NCBI GenBank assembly: GCA_002261195.1
Contig: MVBO01000132.1
Location: forward strand, 1 to 40,943
Origin: Bifiguratus adelaidae
Taxonomy: Eukaryota > Mucoromycota > Endogonomycetes > Endogonales
Direction of reading: 5' to 3'
DNA length: 40,943 nucleotides
The notes below the pieces were generated by a model. It was not told where the DNA came from and did no database searches. It saw only the letters and a list, made by a program, of their open reading frames with translations. This document shows, piece by piece, positions 1 through 9,629 of this stretch; position 1 is the stretch's first letter; every line of letters begins with the position of its first letter. The position numbers were made by a program, and so were the translations under genes.

Positions 1-945
1 AAGCACTGGATGCTTGACAAGCTTTTGGGCACTTACGCTCCCAAACCCTCTCCCGGTCCTCATAAGCAACGTGAATGCCTTCCGTTGATCATTTTTTTGA
101 GGAATCGGTTAAAGTATGCCTTGACAGGCAAAGAGGTCCAAAGCATCCTGATGCAACGTCTCGTCAAAGTTGACGGCAAGATCAGAACCGACACCACCTA
201 CCCTGCTGGTTTCATGGGTAAATATCTTGGGCTATATGGACCTCTTTGAGGCCCTTGGTCGCAATTTTGGTGGTGAATGATCTTGTAAGGACACCTCTGA
301 CTGAAACTGTGATTCTCTCTTGCCATCTCTGTTTGGCTCACTCCATTTCCCTTGTTTCCCATTTGACAGATGTTATTTCCATTGAGAAGACTGGTGAAAA
401 CTTTCGCTTGGTATATGACGTCAAGGGCCGTTTCACCATTCACCGTATTACTGACGAAGAAGCAAAATACAAACTGTGCAAGGTGCGAAAAGTCCAATTG
501 GGCGCTAAGGGCATTCCCTACGTTCTCACTCATGATGGACGCACCATTCGATACCCTGATCCTTTGATCAAGGCCAACGATACCATCAAATTTGATATTG
601 ACTCTGGCAAGATTGAGGATTTCATCAAGTTTGAGGTCGGTAACGTTGCTATGATTACGGGTGGACGCAACATGGGTCGTGTGGGTGTCATTGTACATCG
701 TGAGCGACACATTGGCGGTTTCGAGATCATTCACGTCAAGGATGTCCTTGATCGTCAATTCGCTACTCGCGTTTCTAACGTGTTCGTGATTGGCCAAGGC
801 AACAAGCCTTTGATATCACTACCCAAGGGCAAGGGTGTGAAGCTTACCATTGCCGAAGAGCGTGACAGGTACGTGGCTATAAAAGGTGTTAGGCTGCCAT
901 CCTCATGTAATATGTTGTAGACGTCGTGCTCAACAACAAGCCTAA
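1..945 (+). CDS. RPS4: 40S ribosomal protein eS4 (RPS4), 5'-truncated by the window edge
   Basis: This is a structural protein of the small ribosomal subunit. The exons are 1-217, 370-868 and 921-945. The 246 visible codons join in phase and end in the typical basic tail [11 protein letters not shown]. Recognisable stretches are [33 protein letters not shown] (S4-type RNA-binding part), [20 protein letters not shown], and the KOW-like region [17 protein letters not shown]. Compared with the usual 261-263 residues, only about 15 N-terminal residues lie outside the window. The introns are 152 and 52 nt with GT-AG ends. An AATAAA lies 60 nt after the stop. The gene is convergent with the ZDS1-like gene, whose stop codon is about 120 nt away. 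Confidence 0.97.
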
Positions 946-1004
946 GTCCTCAGGTCAAGGCCGAAATCAAAAAGTTTTGGTGTATAGTGTATTCGTTCAT
1001 TCCA

Positions 1005-1010
1005 AATAAA
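1005..1010 (+). terminator. AATAAA polyadenylation-type signal after RPS4
   Basis: A consensus AATAAA hexamer sits 60 nt downstream of the RPS4 stop and before the stop codon of the convergent gene. This is a plausible 3' end signal seen directly in sequence. Fungal poly(A) signals are loose, so usage is inferred. Confidence 0.5.
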
Positions 1011-1067
1011 CATGCATAGATGACATGAAAGCAAGATGCTTTTAGTGGGGGTAAAAGTACAGATAAG

Positions 1068-3953
1068 TTAGGATGGTGGTTCCTTTCGGCGCACCATGGC
1101 CAATGGAACATCATCCTCGTCGTCATCATCAGTTCGTCGAGGATACTGATCGGCATATGGTCGCTGATCGGAAGGCCGTTGATCCGGATATCCATACCGG
1201 TCATCCATGTGAAGACCTTGACTGGCCATGGAAGGCGAAGGAAACATTTGCGAGATCATTTGATGTTGGACGTCGTAGGTGGCTGGTCGATAGGCGCGTT
1301 CCGGAGATGGATGTCGGTTGTTGTGGTTGAGACCTCTCTTGCGAGGGGGTGAATAAGCATCTGGCTTTGGTTGGTATGGACCAGTGAGGTGTGCGCTCTG
1401 CTTGTTTTTCTTGCTCATCGGGGGGCTGGTCATGATCGCCGGGGCTGTGGTGGTCGTAGCCGTGGGATTGGCGGATCCATTGGTATTCGTATTGGTGCTA
1501 TTATTGTTGCTACTGCCGAAACCAAAGAACTTTCCGATCCGTCCGGCGCTTCCTGTACTCGCACCATTGGTGCCGCCCGTGACGACGTGACCGTCAATAC
1601 CATCGGTATTGAACGCGAAGCTACCGAAACCCCCGGTGTCTGCCGACCGCTCGGACAGGGGTGTTACTGCGTGTCCATTCCCTTGCTGATTGAGGCTGAG
1701 GTACCAAAACATAAAGTTGGAAATCATCACCTGGTGATGGAGGGGTCGCTTGAGGTTCATGAGCTTCTGATGTGAGAGTCGATAGATGGATCGTTCGATG
1801 CTCAACGGCAGGCGGCTTGGGTAAGGCTCAACCGGCGCACTGGGATACTTTATGACCGCTACTGCTTCTGGTCGTTTAGCTGCACTCAGATTCGGCGATA
1901 ACTTGGCTGCGCTCGGACGAGGAGACACTTTGGGTTTGATGTTGGTGGGTGAGCTCATGGCCAAGGCGTAAACGTCAGCGACACTCGTGCCTGATTTCGT
2001 GGTTGACGACTTGCTGCTAAATAGACCAGAGATGTTTGCTAAAAGCCTCGACTCGGGCCGTTCCGCCTCCTTGTCTTTGCGCTTTCGTATTGACTCTTGT
2101 GAAGGCATGGTACTTATGCTCCTGGCTGGTATCGGCGGTGATGCTGGTTGTGTCGATGGTATAGCCGATTCCGCTTGAGGCTTTCCGGAGCCAAATAGCT
2201 TCATACCCCATGATGTACGCCGGGCAAGCTTTTCACCGGTCTTTATCGACGCAACACGGGATTTCTTGGCCACAGGGGAAGACGCTTGCTCTGTCAAGTC
2301 AGTCAAAGAAGCTGTTGAAGCTGCTGCTTGAGATAGAGGATCTTCGGTGGATAAATGTTGAGGAGTAGCTGGAGCAGACGCCGTACTGATATCCGAGGCG
2401 CTTTTGGTTAGGGTAGGACTGGGAACATCCGGAGCGAGCTCCGGTTCGAATCCGCTTTCAAAGCTTTCAAACTGCATCAAGGCTGAAAGCCAAGTCTTTG
2501 CGTCTTCCGCAGGATCCGTAAACTTGTCGACTGACAAGGCCGGGGATTCGGATCTGGATTGGACACTCATCCTGTCTTCATGAGAGCTACCGGTAAACGT
2601 CCCCCAGGCGTCGAGTGTCACCGACTGAGTCACAGGTCTTTGAGTGGTGCTAGAGGGGGAAATATCGAGCAACCGCTGTGCTGGGGTTTTGTAGGGTGTT
2701 TCCTCCACAATATCCTCCAAGACGGAACTGACATTGATTAAGGGCGGATCAGATAATTTAACACCTCCTTCGGGGACAGAACCATAACGATGTATACCGT
2801 CTGTTCCAGATGGATCAGAATAAGATCCGTTACTCTTGGAGTTTTCGGTGAGCGATCGCGATGTGGATATGATTGGTGTTACTGTTTCGGCAGATTTGAC
2901 TCTCAGGCTTCCTCCTCGGCTGTCGTTGACCTTGTTTTCGCGATTACCGAACGCAAATGTTGGCGTGCAGCGTCTTTCCGCCCTTTGATCGCTTCTAGAC
3001 AGCTCAGCATTGCTCGACTTTTGAGCTGCCTCTGCATGGTATTGGACTCCGCTTCCCGAACCCAGAGCTCCTCTTCTTCGTATCCCCTTTGTACTGGCTG
3101 TTCTCTTGAGTAGCGACGGATGCTTCGGAACAACGGGTTGCGTTTCATCTTGAGCAGATATAGATGAATCCAATACCAGTGGTGGAGGATTCGGTCGAGC
3201 TTCTGGAATATCGGGTAAGGGTCGATACAGCTCTAGTTGGGTAAGGCGATTGACCAAGGCCATAGGCTCATCGGCAATATCTGAACCTGATCCCTCATCA
3301 ATAGTACTCTCTGTGAGGCTCTGTTTGCGTCGTGTAGATAACGACGTTTTAGGGCTAACCGTGTCTCCTTCGGCATCCTCTTCGTCACTGTCAGCTTCAC
3401 CACTCTTGATGCTTCGATTCAGCCGACTCTTCCTTCGACCTAGACCCCCTTGTCTTCGTCGCTTCGCCTCACGGTCCAAAACATCCAACGTCGAAGGCAA
3501 TTTCGCGTCGACATCGTCACCAAGAGCTGATCGATGAGGATTTCGTTCATCGAAAGCGGCCGTACCATAGCCATGTGATCGCAACCATGATTGAAACTGT
3601 ACCGGGTCGAGTTCTGGATGAGCTGAAGCCGGAACCCATAGAATAGATGGTGAAGTACCCTCGGCGACCACCGAGTTGGTCAAATGAAGAGGTGGATATG
3701 CGGGAGAGCTTGAGGTGATGTTTGATCGATCATCCGCCGACTCTGGAAAGTAAGAAGACGGTTGAGCAGGAGAAGGTGTCAGGTGAGCCGGTATGCTCTG
3801 ATGGGGTGGTGCTGTAGGCGGTGGTGAAGATGGCGACGGAGCTACCATATAGTGTTGACTAGGCTCGGAGTACCAGCCATCTTGCCAAGCAGAGTAGGAA
3901 GCACGAGGCCCATTATCCAGTGTTCGATGCCGTACAGTTGTAGTGGACTCCAT
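1068..3953 (-). CDS. ZDS1/ZDS2-type regulator of PP2A (Zds_C domain protein)
   Basis: A single uninterrupted reading frame gives 961 residues. The first ATG is at 3953; the frame upstream of it opens only with non-ATG codons. The diagnostic part is near residues 708-757, where RLPLSIERSIYRLSHQKL and RPLHHQVMISNFMFWYLSL match the Zds C-terminal domain that binds the PP2A regulatory subunit Cdc55/B55. In yeasts Zds proteins hold PP2A-Cdc55 in the cytoplasm and so influence mitotic entry and polarity. The rest is Ser/Pro-rich and probably disordered, with an N-terminal basic patch (KRRRQGGLGRRKSRLNRS) resembling Zds family N-termini, and Asn/Thr-rich tracts after the domain. It lies in tandem 153 nt downstream of the BYE1-like gene. 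The family call is firm; the S. cerevisiae ZDS1 versus ZDS2 split does not apply here. Confidence 0.87.
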   Translation of the reverse strand: MESTTTVRHRTLDNGPRASYSAWQDGWYSEPSQHYMVAPSPSSPPPTAPPHQSIPAHLTPSPAQPSSYFPESADDRSNITSSSPAYPPLHLTNSVVAEGTSPSILWVPASAHPELDPVQFQSWLRSHGYGTAAFDERNPHRSALGDDVDAKLPSTLDVLDREAKRRRQGGLGRRKSRLNRSIKSGEADSDEEDAEGDTVSPKTSLSTRRKQSLTESTIDEGSGSDIADEPMALVNRLTQLELYRPLPDIPEARPNPPPLVLDSSISAQDETQPVVPKHPSLLKRTASTKGIRRRGALGSGSGVQYHAEAAQKSSNAELSRSDQRAERRCTPTFAFGNRENKVNDSRGGSLRVKSAETVTPIISTSRSLTENSKSNGSYSDPSGTDGIHRYGSVPEGGVKLSDPPLINVSSVLEDIVEETPYKTPAQRLLDISPSSTTQRPVTQSVTLDAWGTFTGSSHEDRMSVQSRSESPALSVDKFTDPAEDAKTWLSALMQFESFESGFEPELAPDVPSPTLTKSASDISTASAPATPQHLSTEDPLSQAAASTASLTDLTEQASSPVAKKSRVASIKTGEKLARRTSWGMKLFGSGKPQAESAIPSTQPASPPIPARSISTMPSQESIRKRKDKEAERPESRLLANISGLFSSKSSTTKSGTSVADVYALAMSSPTNIKPKVSPRPSAAKLSPNLSAAKRPEAVAVIKYPSAPVEPYPSRLPLSIERSIYRLSHQKLMNLKRPLHHQVMISNFMFWYLSLNQQGNGHAVTPLSERSADTGGFGSFAFNTDGIDGHVVTGGTNGASTGSAGRIGKFFGFGSSNNNSTNTNTNGSANPTATTTTAPAIMTSPPMSKKNKQSAHLTGPYQPKPDAYSPPRKRGLNHNNRHPSPERAYRPATYDVQHQMISQMFPSPSMASQGLHMDDRYGYPDQRPSDQRPYADQYPRRTDDDDEDDVPLAMVRRKEPPS

Positions 3954-4007
3954 GGCATCATGTGCCAATCTATGCAATGACCTTGACACAAACCCGTTCA
4001 AACAATC

Positions 4008-4013
4008 ACGCGT
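4008..4013. promoter_or_regulatory. ACGCGT (MCB-type) box before the ZDS1-like gene
   Basis: A palindromic ACGCGT lies 55 nt upstream of the ZDS1-like ATG, inside the 153-nt gap to the preceding gene. In fungi this hexamer is bound by MBF (Mbp1/Swi6, Res1/Cdc10) for G1/S transcription. Its presence is seen directly; its function is inferred. Confidence 0.4.
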
Positions 4014-4106
4014 ACTCGTGCTAGTCAAAAAGGTCAGTACTGTTGACAAGGCAACCTCATCCCACCTCTCTCATCCACTATGGCACAAAAAGGCTTTATT
4101 CCTAAT

Positions 4107-7100
4107 TTATCGTCGACGTCGACGTCGATTCACATCTCTTGGTCTCCATGCAGGAGGAGGTCCTCCTTGATATACAGGATTAGCTACATATCTTGGCGGT
4201 CTATTGGGATACGGTCGATATGAATTGGGAACCATGGGAGCGGTGTATGGTGTAGGTTGGGCTGGATCATAAGGTGCCGCGGATGGAGGATAAGGTGGTC
4301 GAATGGGTGCAAATGGTTGAGCTTGTGGTTGCTGGGGAGGAGCAGAGGCGATGGTGGGAGGGAGACTGTTTAGGAGTTTCAATACATCCGGATTACTCAG
4401 CAATTGCGAAAGAAGAGGATTGTCATTGGACAAGGCATTGGCTGCCGTTGCTTCGGGTGTGCCCTTCTGCTGGTTGGGATCAATGTTGCGAACAATGTCA
4501 GCTACTTGCGCAATGGCACTATCGCTCAAATTCGGCATGGAAAGTTTTTCGGGGACGGAGGTTGCTGGTGGTAAGGGTGTTGGCTCGTAGGGTTCTTCCA
4601 TGCCAAAAGGTACGTATTCTTCCTCGTTGGTCGTAGGTGCGAGGGGAGGACTATCGGTAGGTCGAAGGATAGGAGAATCATTTTGCTTGACGGATCGATG
4701 ATGTCTGGATCCATGTGAATGTGATCGGCGGTGTGACATGTCGTTCGCTTTATGAAGCACGATGATACCCAAGAGTAAATCAGCGGTTCTTTCATCTTCC
4801 GGAAGGCTATTTTGTACAGTAATGAGGCAATTGGGCAAGGACTCCGTCTTCTTCACTGGCACCACGTACAGGTCCTTCAATTGAGGACCCGCCTTGGCAA
4901 TCACTCCATATCGATCCTTGGAATGGAAGTAGTCAAAGAGAACTTCAAACTGAGATTGAGCAGATAAACCGGCATTTTCGGCACCCTCCGCTTCCAAGCT
5001 GGCTTTTATATCCAGTAGTATGAGTTCTTTGGAGGAAGAAAACTGCATTTGTGTAAGATAATCCTCGACTCGGGAAGGAGGGATGCGACCCTCGATTTCA
5101 AGAGACTCTGTGAAGACCTGATCACACTCCGCTTCCGTTAATCTACGCCCGCCAATCTGCTCTGCCGTAGCCTTGAATGCGGCTACCTGAACCATCCTTA
5201 GCTCGCCCTTCCAAACGGGACCATCAGGCATTGCAGGCGGAGTGCCCACATCCGACTGGTAATCCTTCTCAGGGCTCAAGTCAGGTTCCGGCGAAGGAGA
5301 GTAGTGATCATCGACATCGTCAAACTGTGCGGGGTCCACATCTATGCTTTCGTGTTCGAAGCGCGCCCGTTTCGATGCGGTGCCGCTCTCATCTTCATCA
5401 TCATCAGAATGCTTCAAGTCAGGAGATTTTTGGTCATCTCGCTGTTGACCCATTCGTGCCAAGATTTCGTCCAGCGTCTCTGACTTTCTGGACGTTCTGG
5501 TTGGCTCGTTTCGACTCAAAGGCTTGGCGCCTTGCTGCTTTTCGCTTCGCTGACTTTTGGCTTTTTGTTCTGCTTCGGTGTCCCTGTAAAATACACCACC
5601 ACCAAGCAGCTCGTCTCCTTTGTGTGTCTTGATAATAATCGGTTGTTCTTGCGGTTTCAGTACGACTTCTTTCAGACTTTGTTCCCGGATCTTTTCAGAC
5701 ATTTCCTTCAGTTTGGGATTTGCCAGTTCTTCAGCGTTCATGCGCACAAGTTTGCTTGGAGTAATCTCGCCGGTGACAACTCCGAGACGAAGATTTTTGT
5801 TTGCCTTATCCTTGAAATTGAACAATAGCGATCGAAACTTGGTCTTGTATCGCTCTCCCGCTTTTGGCGGTGCTCGAACACTTTTGGGATCGGGGTCGGC
5901 GAGATGCTCGAAAAGCGCATTCTCGATGAGTTCCGCCAACTTGCTGGATATTTCGTCGGCAGAAAGTTTCGCATTTGATGTATCTTGTTGCTGCGGCTGT
6001 TCGTTGCGACTTTCTGCTTGTAGACTTGCTAAACCGGCCGAAGCTTGGATTAAAATTTGAGTATCTTGCGCCGTGAGATCATTCAAGGTTGTTTTAAGCA
6101 GAGGAATCATGGTTTTGACGGCGTTCTTTCGTACTGGATCTTCACCATCCGTAGGTGTGGCAACTCCTGGCGACTTCTTGTTCGACGCTGAACTTGAAGA
6201 TTTTCTGTGAGGTTCCGAGGCTCTACGCGAAGGCTTGGTTCGATAAATTCCGACAGAAGCATGACTTGACTGGTCGTCGTCGGCATTAGGATCAATGACA
6301 TGATCTCTGGCGTCAACTTCCTCGGGCGCATAGTCATCTGACTCTTCTTCATCCTTGACGGCCTTGGCTTTTCGGCGTGGAATGGCGCCATCTTTCTGAC
6401 TGCACCGCTCGCTACAGTAGGGGTCATTCGACCTTGCTTTGTTTTTACATTCCGGCCTCGCACATTGACCATTGGATATTTTTGCTATAAGAAACACATT
6501 CAATGTCAGCATATATTCAATAAAAAACCTGCTGAGAGGCACATGGAACGAGATATATAGAACATCCCTATGGCAAGCGTCGCCATGCGGAGGGTACGAT
6601 GGATAATTCCTGAGGCCATAGGATGTGCGCGCATTGAAAGTGTCAAGTCCACATAAAGAATCGCAGTCTATTGAACTTTTCACAGACGCGCTGGCCCATT
6701 GAGATCGAGCAGGCAAAGTTAAGATCAACTTAGTGCACACAGCTGTTCATACAGCGGCATTTTGCCTTCCCGGCAATTCCGAGCGTCATCTCTGCACGCA
6801 CTCGGCAAGACGCGCATGCAGTGCTCGTCCAAATCTTCGCGTGAAAACCCTGGATGCGAGAATTACACGGCGAAGAAAGGGGTTGCAACGTATCCATCCG
6901 ACCGTTGACAAGGAATGTCAACAGTATCTTGTTCCATGATGCCCGCAGCGTGATCAGTGAGCTACTTACTTGCTGGCTTCCCGCCTTTCTTGCACAACGG
7001 ACATACCCAGTTGTCGAGTGTTTCTGCTTGCTCGGGTTCAAGTCCGACACAGTCGCAATGAAACCTAAGAGGTGAGATGAGTGAAATGAGCAAACGTGTT

Positions 7101-7634
7101 GCGGATATAACCGCCATTCGACTACACTTACCAATCTTGACACTTGTCGCACGAGATCATCGTCTCGCCATTGTCAGGCTGCCTGCATATGCAGTACAGA
7201 ACTTCTTTGTCATCACCGTTCGCCTCCTCGTCTTCACTGTCTTCTTGAGCGTGTTTCTTCTTGGACGATGCTCTTGTTGTCGTTGAATCGTATTCCTCCT
7301 CCAGCGCCGGACTATACCGTCTTCGAGGTGCTCTACCGGCATTGCGTGTCTGCATGCGTTCATATTGCGGCAGTGGAGTCTTTGCGTCATCCTTAACGGT
7401 AGAACTCTGGAGAGTAGCGCCCTTCATTGCATTTTCAGTAGTGTCTAGAGCAGGATCCGGTATTACATGGGTTTGAACATCAAAGCCAAGGTCATTGTGC
7501 TCTTGAAGGCCACTTATATTTCCATTCAACATATTCTTTGTATCCATGTTCCAGTCGCGGTCCATAAACGCGTCTTGCATGGCAGAGCCGAGATGTAAGT
7601 CTGACGGCGTAGCAGCCCAGTCAAACTCCTGCAT
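4107..7634 (-). CDS. BYE1-like transcription elongation regulator (PHD, TFIIS-central, SPOC)
   Basis: The exons, in transcript order, are 7132-7634, 6970-7064 and 4107-6484, giving 991 residues. Residues about 147-197 form a PHD finger (VLYCICRQPDNGETMISCDK, then WFHCDCVGLEP and WVCPLC, a Cys4-His-Cys3 pattern), split by the first intron. A second cysteine cluster follows (CARPECKNKARSNDPYCSERC region). About residue 312 begins a TFIIS central domain (VRKNAVKTMIPLLKTTL; YKTKFRSLLFNFKDKANKNL), then a nuclear-type acidic linker and a SPOC domain (VWKGELRMVQVAAFKAT to LLLGIIVLHK). This order is that of yeast Bye1 and metazoan PHF3/DIDO, which bind RNA polymerase II and H3K4me3 and restrain TFIIS-dependent elongation. 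The C-terminus is Pro-rich and ends in six arginines. The second intron is 485 nt, far longer than others here. The gene is divergent from CDC25. Confidence 0.92.
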
Positions 7635-8239
7635 AGAACAATAAACGAATGCGGCGAAGTGAACGCAAAAGCTTTTATTGTGGCAAAATAATGATGACGT
7701 TAATTTCACGTGATGTCCTTTTTTGACAGAGCAGTGCATTGAACAAGTCTTATGGATGAATATAGTGAATGGAAGTGACGAGCCATGGTAACTACAAGGC
7801 GTTCAGCTGATGAGGGAGTCGCGTATTGGTCAGAGTGACGCGCAACACCAGGGAGAATGTCGCCACACTCGAGACGTTGTGAGGATTTCCTTAAAAGGAG
7901 AATATTTTCAGACTGGCGCGTCGCTTGGGACGTTGTGAACAGAATAGAACACTAGGCTCTTTCTCTTGCTTTTCTTGAACCTTGTCTGTAACAAAGCAGG
8001 TTCTGCTTGTCTTGTCATCCCCGTGAAGGCTGACATCCTCACTACTGGTGGTATTCTTTGTGGTTTCGGGACCAACCCAAGACTAACGGTGGCTTTGCGT
8101 CGGCTTCGTGGCTTGCAAGTGGAGTTTACCCCTGCGGCACCTACACCTGTAGATTCAAGACACAGGCACAGACTCCTTATATCGTGCTGACTATCAACCG
8201 ATAACACTGCGGTTCCGAACGAGTTTGGCGTGCAGCAAC
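7635..8239. promoter_or_regulatory. Divergent promoter between BYE1-like gene and CDC25
   Basis: These 605 nt lie between two opposite start codons and hold no credible gene. TGACGT (7695-7700) and a palindromic CACGTG (7707-7712) lie 6 nt apart, close to the BYE1-like start. CACGTG is the bHLH E-box and TGACGT a bZIP (CRE) half-site. GC-rich CGCG motifs (for example ACGCGC near 7837) are scattered, but only one full ACGCGT occurs nearby, at 8251 just inside the CDC25 coding region. Confidence 0.5.
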
Positions 8240-9443
8240 ATGGCGAGCACACGCGTAAAGAAGAACACTACCCAGTTGACACTACCCAGTAGTCTAGGTT
8301 CCTGCGGTCGTCCTGCAGCTGGTTCCTCGCCAAGAGAGTCTGCAGCCAAAGCCACTTTTCTATCAAGGATTCCAAGGCGTACACTGTCTCAGGTTTCCTT
8401 GGACACCTACAACTTCACAAAACACAAGGCTTTTGCCCTTCAATTCTCAAAAGTTTGCACAACGCGTACAAAGGATCCAGGCACACTAACTCAACTCCGG
8501 ACAAAGCGACCTCTGTCCAAATGTTTCGACGATTCGACACCATCCCGTTTGAATCCGCCGCGTTGTCCTGCACGCGGTAATAGCAGTGCGACTATTTTAC
8601 AAAGATCTCCGAACGAGAGATTACCAAGGCCGATGAAAATTCGAAGAACGTTCAGTATGATGGACACTCCCAAGGAGTTTGTCACATCGCTTGTGAAAGA
8701 ATGTAAGGATTCTGCGCAAATCAGCAGCGCGCTCTCGCCATGGGATTACAAGGAGCAGAAAGAATGTGTCATCTTGCCCTGCTATGACACAAATTCAAAT
8801 GACCCTTTCAAGCGGATCAGTCCAGACACAGTAAGTGTTGTTCTTTGCATCCACAGGCTGAATATTTGATGACTTTCTTCGTTTCAGCTTTCCGATGTGC
8901 TTGACGGCCAATATACAAGCAAATACGATCATCTTTATCTCATCGATTGTCGATTTCCATACGAATACACAGGAGGTCACATTGATTCGGCCATCAACAT
9001 CAATGACTACGAAGAACTCGAAAAGCTGCTCCTTCGATCCGATGGCGGAAAGCCAAACACACTCATTATCTTTCATTGCGAATTCAGCTGCATGCGTGCT
9101 CCTCGAATGTAAGTGGACAATTTAATCTGCTGTACTGAACATATGTAGGGCTTTGCATTTGCGAAGTCGCGATCGTCATGCGAACCTTGTGGACTATCCC
9201 AAGCTATACTATCCCGAAATTTATCTCCTTGACGGAGGATATTCTAGGTTTTTCCAGAGCTACAAGGTAAGTTGGACAAGTGCTTTCGAGCATAGGATGC
9301 GCCAGATGGACCAAGGTAAACCAATTCGTTGACAGCATCGATGCACTCCCCAATCTTATGTGGGCATGAAAGATGCTGCGCATGCCAAGGATTTCCAACT
9401 CTATGCCCATCAATTAGACCCCAAATCCCTTTATCATCTGTAA
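8240..9443 (+). CDS. CDC25: M-phase inducer phosphatase CDC25
   Basis: The exons are 8240-8830, 8888-9108, 9149-9266 and 9336-9443, giving 345 residues in phase. The protein is a dual-specificity phosphatase that removes inhibitory phosphates from Cdk1 to trigger mitosis. The rhodanese-fold catalytic domain begins near residue 190. It contains [13 protein letters not shown] with the conserved back-door cysteine (C218) and the signature [12 protein letters not shown], giving CX5R with C261 and R267. The family hallmarks [11 protein letters not shown] and the C-terminal YVGMKDA follow. The N-terminal half is basic, Ser/Thr-rich and unconserved, as usual for the regulatory region, with [10 protein letters not shown] resembling a kinase or 14-3-3 docking site. 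At 345 residues it is shorter than most fungal CDC25 proteins. I chose the ATG at 8240; an upstream exon cannot be excluded. HSE1 follows 186 nt later. Confidence 0.95.
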
Positions 9444-9629
9444 ACATTACCCTCGCCATGCTGTACAGAATCAGAACCCATAGACGTTGTATGTGGCATG
9501 TATTGGCCATCGACTATTGTCTTGCTTCGATTTCCTATTTTGGCTTTTGATGGCACTGGAAGCTTTTGCTCTTTGCTCTTTGACGTTGGACGTTTGCCAA
9601 GCTTACAGTGGAGTTGAATTATTGGCGTC

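Noticed and set aside
218-369. Possible box C/D snoRNA in RPS4 intron 1 (ATGATC and CTGA sequences)
   Set aside because: The C box is imperfect, the boxes are too close together and no terminal stem forms; ribosomal-protein introns do host snoRNAs, but support is lacking.
198-797. 199-residue open frame opposite RPS4
   Set aside because: It is antisense to conserved ribosomal protein codons and shows no family; a shadow of the real gene.
2442-2452. GGTTCGAATCC, a perfect tRNA B-box sequence
   Set aside because: No matching T-stem or acceptor stem forms around it, and it lies in the coding frame of the ZDS1-like gene.
3954-4049. N-terminal extension of the ZDS1-like frame to 4049
   Set aside because: The extension opens with TTG and contains no ATG; the first ATG is at 3953.
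9337-9443. CDC25 ending at exon 3 without the last exon
   Set aside because: The fourth exon supplies the conserved YVGM.D end and closes in phase, so the protein is not truncated there.
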